This document shows positions 61,089-64,000 of a DNA stretch of 64,000 nt, piece by piece (positions within the stretch are counted from its first letter, which is position 1; the number at the start of each line of letters is the position of its first letter). Location: assembly GCF_008806595.1 (NCBI RefSeq), contig NZ_VZRB01000001.1, positions 62,001 through 126,000 of the forward strand, read 5' to 3'. The notes under the pieces were generated by a model that saw only the letters and a list, made by a program, of their open reading frames with translations, made no database searches and was not told the origin of the DNA. Position numbers and translations under genes: made by a program. This stretch comes from Streptomyces luteolifulvus (lineage in GTDB: Bacteria; Actinomycetota; Actinomycetes; Streptomycetales; Streptomycetaceae).

Positions 61089-62123
61089 TCAGCCCTCCTG
61101 GAGGCCGTCGTGAAGAGTGGTCAGGCCGTGCTCGATGAAGACCGGGACCAGGTCGCCGATGCGGTCGAAGCCGCGCCCGACCGTCTGGCCCAGCGTGTAG
61201 CGGTAGTGGATGCCCTCCAGGATCACGGCGAGTTTGAACCAGGCGAACGCCGTGTACCAGGAGACCGCGGAGACATCGCGCCCCGAGCGTGCGGCGTACC
61301 GCTCGATCAGCTCGGCGGGACTCGGGTGCCCGGCCGCCTCGGCGGTGGTGGAGACGGGGGAGTGGGGCATCCCCAGCGGCATGCTGTACATCACCAGCAG
61401 GCCCAGGTCGGTGAGCGGATCGCCGAGCGTGGACATCTCCCAGTCGAGGATCGCCTTGATCGTGTCGTCGTCACCGATCAGGACGTTGTCGAGCCGGTAG
61501 TCGCCGTGCACGACGGCCGGCGCCGGGGAGCCGGGCAGCTGACGGCCGAGTGCCGCGTGCAGCTCGTCGATGCCGCCGAGTTCGCGGTTGCGGGAGGCGT
61601 CGAGCTGCTTGCCCCAGCGCCGCAACTGGCGGTCCAGGAAGCCCTCGGGGCGGCCGAAGCCGGCGAGTCCGACCTCGGCGGGGTCGACCGCGTGCAGCTC
61701 GACGAGGGTGTCGACGAGCGACAGCACCGCGTCGCGGGTGCGCTGCTCGCCGAGCGGGGCGAGCTGGTCCGCGGTGCGGTACGGGGTGCCCTCGACGAAC
61801 TCCATGACGTAGAAGGGCGCTCCCAGCACCTCCTCGTCCTCGCACAGCAGCACCGGGCGCGGCACGGGCACGTTCGTCGGGTGCAGTGCGCTGATCACCC
61901 GGTGCTCGCGCTTCATGTCGTGCGCGGTGGCCAGGACATGGCCGAGCGGGGGCCGCCGTACGACCCACTTCGACGTGCCGTCGGAGACGCTGTAGGTGAG
62001 GTTCGACCGTCCGCCCTCGATCAGCCGGCCGGTCAGGGGCCCGTGCACCAGGCCGGGCCGCTCGGTGTCGAGCAGGCCGCGCAGCCGGTCGAGATCGAGT
62101 CCGGGCGGATGGTCGGGGCTCAT
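61089..62123 (-). CDS. APH-family phosphotransferase (ACAD10-type kinase)
   Basis: 344 residues. Aminoglycoside-phosphotransferase fold with Lys in SKWVVRRPPLG, catalytic VVHGDYRLDNVLIG and metal-binding AILDWEMSTLGDP. In ACAD10/11-like systems this kinase phosphorylates 4-hydroxyacyl-CoA. ATG at 62123 follows the GGAG-like GAGAACC site. It is the first gene of the pair, with the ACCGGTCGGT-type palindrome about 40 bases upstream of it. Confidence 0.9.
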   Translation of the reverse strand: MSPDHPPGLDLDRLRGLLDTERPGLVHGPLTGRLIEGGRSNLTYSVSDGTSKWVVRRPPLGHVLATAHDMKREHRVISALHPTNVPVPRPVLLCEDEEVLGAPFYVMEFVEGTPYRTADQLAPLGEQRTRDAVLSLVDTLVELHAVDPAEVGLAGFGRPEGFLDRQLRRWGKQLDASRNRELGGIDELHAALGRQLPGSPAPAVVHGDYRLDNVLIGDDDTIKAILDWEMSTLGDPLTDLGLLVMYSMPLGMPHSPVSTTAEAAGHPSPAELIERYAARSGRDVSAVSWYTAFAWFKLAVILEGIHYRYTLGQTVGRGFDRIGDLVPVFIEHGLTTLHDGLQEG

Positions 62124-62173
62124 GGTTCTCCCTGCGTGTCTGCATACGAGTGAACGGGACTCGCCTAATGATG

Positions 62174-62190
62174 CCGACCGGTCGGTATGT
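62174..62190. promoter_or_regulatory. TetR-type palindrome upstream of APH gene
   Basis: CCGACCGGTCGG (62174-62185) is a perfect 12-bp palindrome and with the flank reads ACCGGTCGGTATG from 62178, as at 38.5 and 56.2 kb. Confidence 0.78.
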
Positions 62191-62263
62191 AGTCCAGAGG
62201 AGGGACTGAACGTGATCGGAGCCACGATAGGCGTGGGACGGACCCGCCGGTGGCCGCCAGGGG

Positions 62264-62557
62264 TCAGTGATCGTCCCAGTGGCCGTCGTGGGCGGCGTGC
62301 CGGTGGCCGTCGTGGAGGTAGTCGACATGGTCGCCGTGCAGAACGCTCTCGTGCCCGCAGCCCTCGCCGTGCCGGTGGTCGTGGCCCTCGTGCGGGACGT
62401 GCCCGCCGGGCTCGCACTCGTCCCAGTGGCCGCCGTGCTCGCGGTGCAGATGCCCGCCGTGCGCGTACTCGACGTGGTCGCCGTGCCGCACCTGGGTGTG
62501 GCCGCAGTCCGGGCCGTGGACGTGGGGGTGGGAGACGTGCTCCAGGTGGCTGGTCAT
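62264..62557 (-). CDS. histidine-rich small protein, 97 residues
   Basis: Starts MTSHLEHVSHPHVHGPDCGH. Contains 27 His and 3 Cys and two imperfect repeats of about 33 residues (about 15-47 and 64-97) of the pattern C-G-H-x4-H-G-D-H-V, then H-G-G-H or H-D-G-H. No signal peptide. Such proteins can sequester zinc, nickel or copper; no metal regulator site is seen nearby. ATG 62557 has GGTGAGAG upstream. The stop is clear, and the frame beyond the start overlaps the oxidoreductase gene on the other strand, so the short gene is the sensible reading. Confidence 0.75.
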   Translation of the reverse strand: MTSHLEHVSHPHVHGPDCGHTQVRHGDHVEYAHGGHLHREHGGHWDECEPGGHVPHEGHDHRHGEGCGHESVLHGDHVDYLHDGHRHAAHDGHWDDH

Positions 62558-62668
62558 GGTGCTCTCACCTTCGGGGTACGGGTCGACGTCCGACAGGCTG
62601 CCACGCGAACGGCCCCCATCGGGGCATCCGGCTTGCGTGGCGTCCGTGTACCCCGGAGGGTCGGTGAC

Positions 62669-63637
62669 ATGAAGGGCATCAGCTACAGCCGGTACGGCGG
62701 ACCCGAGGTGCTGGAGTACGGGGAGCTGCGCCTGCCGAAGGTCGGACCCGACTCGGTGCTGGTGAAGGTGCGGGCGGCGGCCGTCAACCCCGTCGACTGG
62801 AAGTGCCGCGAGGGGTATCTCGACGGAGCCCTCGAAGCCGTCTTCCCGGTCGTCCCCGGCTGGGACGTCTCGGGGGTCGTGGTGCGGCCCGGCCCGGCCG
62901 TCGCGGAGTTCGCCGTCGGGGACGAGGTCATCGGCTACATCCGCGAGGACTTCCTCTCCCGCGGCAGCTTCGCCGAGTACGTCGCCGCACCCGTGCGCAC
63001 CCTTGCCCGCAAGCCGCGCAATCTGTCCTTCGAGGAGGCGGCCGGTCTGCCGCTCGTGGGGCTCACCGCCTACCAGGTGCTCGTCAAGGTGCTCCAGGTC
63101 AGGCGCGGCGAGACCGTCCTCGTGCACGCGGCGGCCGGAGGGGTCGGCTCGATCGCCGTCCAGCTCGCCCATCATCTGGGCGCCCGGGTGATCGGTACGG
63201 CGAGCGAGACCAACCATGACTTCGTGCGGGGGCTGGGCGGTGAGCCGGTGACGTACGGCGCGGGGCTCGCCGAGCGGGTGCGCGGGCTGGCGCCCGAGGG
63301 CGTGGACGCGGCCTTCGACACGATCGGCGGGGAGACGCTGAGGATCTCGGCGAACCTGCTGGCCCCGGAGGGCCGCCTCGCGTCGATCGCCGACGGGGAC
63401 GTCGTGGAATACGGGGGCCGCTACTACTTCGTACGCCCCGACCCCGTGGACCTGCTGCGGCTGACCGAACTCGCGGAGGCGGGTGCGGTGTCGGTGCATG
63501 TGTCGGAGACGTTCCCGCTGGAACGGGCCGCCGAGGCCCACCGGCTGAACCAGGAGGGCCGGACCCGGGGAAAGATCGTGGTGACGGTGGAATGGGAGGA
63601 GGAGCCGGAGGAGGGCCGGGGAGCCACCGGGTATTAG
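62669..63637 (+). CDS. NADP-dependent quinone-type oxidoreductase
   Basis: 322 residues. MDR-superfamily, zinc-free (quinone oxidoreductase/zeta-crystallin-like): GISYSRYGGPEVLEYGELRLP opening, AAVNPVDWKCREGY, and nucleotide motif HAAAGGVGSIAVQLA with GxGxxG. Probably reduces quinones or enones. ATG at 62669, with GGAGGG upstream. Divergent from the His-rich gene. Confidence 0.9.
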   Translation: MKGISYSRYGGPEVLEYGELRLPKVGPDSVLVKVRAAAVNPVDWKCREGYLDGALEAVFPVVPGWDVSGVVVRPGPAVAEFAVGDEVIGYIREDFLSRGSFAEYVAAPVRTLARKPRNLSFEEAAGLPLVGLTAYQVLVKVLQVRRGETVLVHAAAGGVGSIAVQLAHHLGARVIGTASETNHDFVRGLGGEPVTYGAGLAERVRGLAPEGVDAAFDTIGGETLRISANLLAPEGRLASIADGDVVEYGGRYYFVRPDPVDLLRLTELAEAGAVSVHVSETFPLERAAEAHRLNQEGRTRGKIVVTVEWEEEPEEGRGATGY

Positions 63638-63698
63638 GTGTATTGAGCCGCAGCGTTACTTAGACAGCAGGTCGGGCTGAGTCCGCTACGGTTCGGCA

Positions 63699-63730
63699 GC
63701 GCCCTGAAGGGGCGCGGGGAACCGCGCGAC
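63699..63730. repeat. dispersed Streptomyces intergenic repeat
   Basis: GCGCCCTGAAGGGGCGC followed by GGGGAACCGCGCGAC is a short hairpin element that I recognise as a recurrent Streptomyces intergenic sequence. It lies after the oxidoreductase gene, so may terminate transcription. Confidence 0.6.
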
Positions 63731-63787
63731 CCGCGCGATGGCGCCGCAGACGGCCGACGACGTATCGCGGCACTTCCAGCGGAGTGC

Positions 63788-64000
63788 TCAGAGCACCAGA
63801 GCCACCCCGCACACCGCCAGGGCCACGGTGAGCAGGGCCGCCGCCGCGGCGTGCCGGGGGGTGAGCACCGGGGCCGGGGGGCCGGCCGCGGTGCCCAGGG
63901 TCCTGATCCGGCGGTGGGCGACCGCCAGGAACCCCAGCCACAGGAAGAAGCTGAGGGCGCAGACGGCGATCCCGGTCGCCGAGGCCCCGCCGCGCAGCGT
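63788..64000 (-). CDS. membrane protein, C-terminal part
   Basis: The frame is open at the right edge and ends at TGA 63788-63790. The last 70 residues read TLRGGASATGIAVCALSFFL, WLGFLAVAHRRIRTLGT, and a helix ending LAVCGVALVL, that is, two membrane helices with a basic loop between. Family not recognised. The start is outside the window. Confidence 0.6.
   Translation of the reverse strand, partial: TLRGGASATGIAVCALSFFLWLGFLAVAHRRIRTLGTAAGPPAPVLTPRHAAAAALLTVALAVCGVALVL

Noticed and set aside
1..64000. tRNA, rRNA, prophage, biosynthetic gene cluster
   Set aside because: No tRNA-like cloverleaf, phage structural gene, PKS/NRPS or terpene synthase gene was seen by eye; a dedicated search could still find a small RNA.

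Overview
The window is very GC-rich chromosomal DNA with the codon bias, secreted-protein repertoire and intergenic repeats of a Streptomyces (two streptogrisin-type proteases, LAXTG sortase substrate, actinobacterial LexA box, GTG/TTG starts, many TetR regulators). No rRNA, tRNA, CRISPR array, prophage or biosynthetic gene cluster was recognised. It looks like core-chromosome sequence with two small mobile-element insertions. All product calls come from reading the sequence; no database search was run.

Layout. 1-4,205: end of a DUF5685 gene with a cysteine-rich tail, two streptogrisins and a slipin between them. 4,397-10,035: an ABC-2-like membrane protein, then a LexA-boxed dnaE2 translationally coupled to a catalytically degenerate Y-family polymerase (mutasome pair). 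10,039-13,139: cupin/MarR pair with palindromic operators, secreted lipase, and a copper LPMO carrying a sortase signal. 13,400-18,735: small proteins, DsbA-like lipoprotein, acetyltransferases, methyltransferase, DUF402, GntR, DUF72. 18,751-23,087: AAA ATPase, then a glycosyltransferase/glycosyltransferase/polysaccharide deacetylase operon whose 3-prime end is triplicated as a 238-bp tandem repeat.

23,657-33,507: SGNH lipase, Ser/Thr kinase, and an envelope block of NicO metal transporter with a His-rich loop, extracytoplasmic TPR protein and DUF4331 protein, divergent from a SigK/RskA-type sigma/anti-sigma pair. 33,758-37,034: a stand-alone type-ISP C-terminal domain protein, GntR, and homogentisate dioxygenase. 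37,186-45,181: lipoprotein, TetR, molybdopterin oxidoreductase, MsiK-like ATPase, and an aldehyde/alcohol dehydrogenase operon. 45,171-51,041: EamA transporter, ArsR, TetR, acyl-CoA dehydrogenase, YiaAB protein, TetR, MaoC dehydratase, SoxR. 51,128-56,120: RNA ligase of the DraRnl type, hypotheticals, alpha/beta hydrolase, NamZ-type muramidase. 56,300-62,123: SDR, a decayed acyl-CoA ligase remnant, TetR, a MITE-like element and an IS1182-type insertion at adjacent CTAG sites, acyl-CoA dehydrogenase and an APH-type kinase. The right end holds a His-rich protein, a quinone-type oxidoreductase and the end of a membrane protein.

Main themes: secreted hydrolases, and acyl-CoA/aldehyde catabolism under several TetR repressors. 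Three operator families can be read directly. A 13-mer occurs at 38.5, 56.2 and 62.2 kb, a 19-bp site at 42.6 and 47.7 kb, and a CTAAGC-N4-GCTTAG site at 50.5 kb with a degenerate copy at 49.3 kb. They suggest that scattered genes form small regulons.
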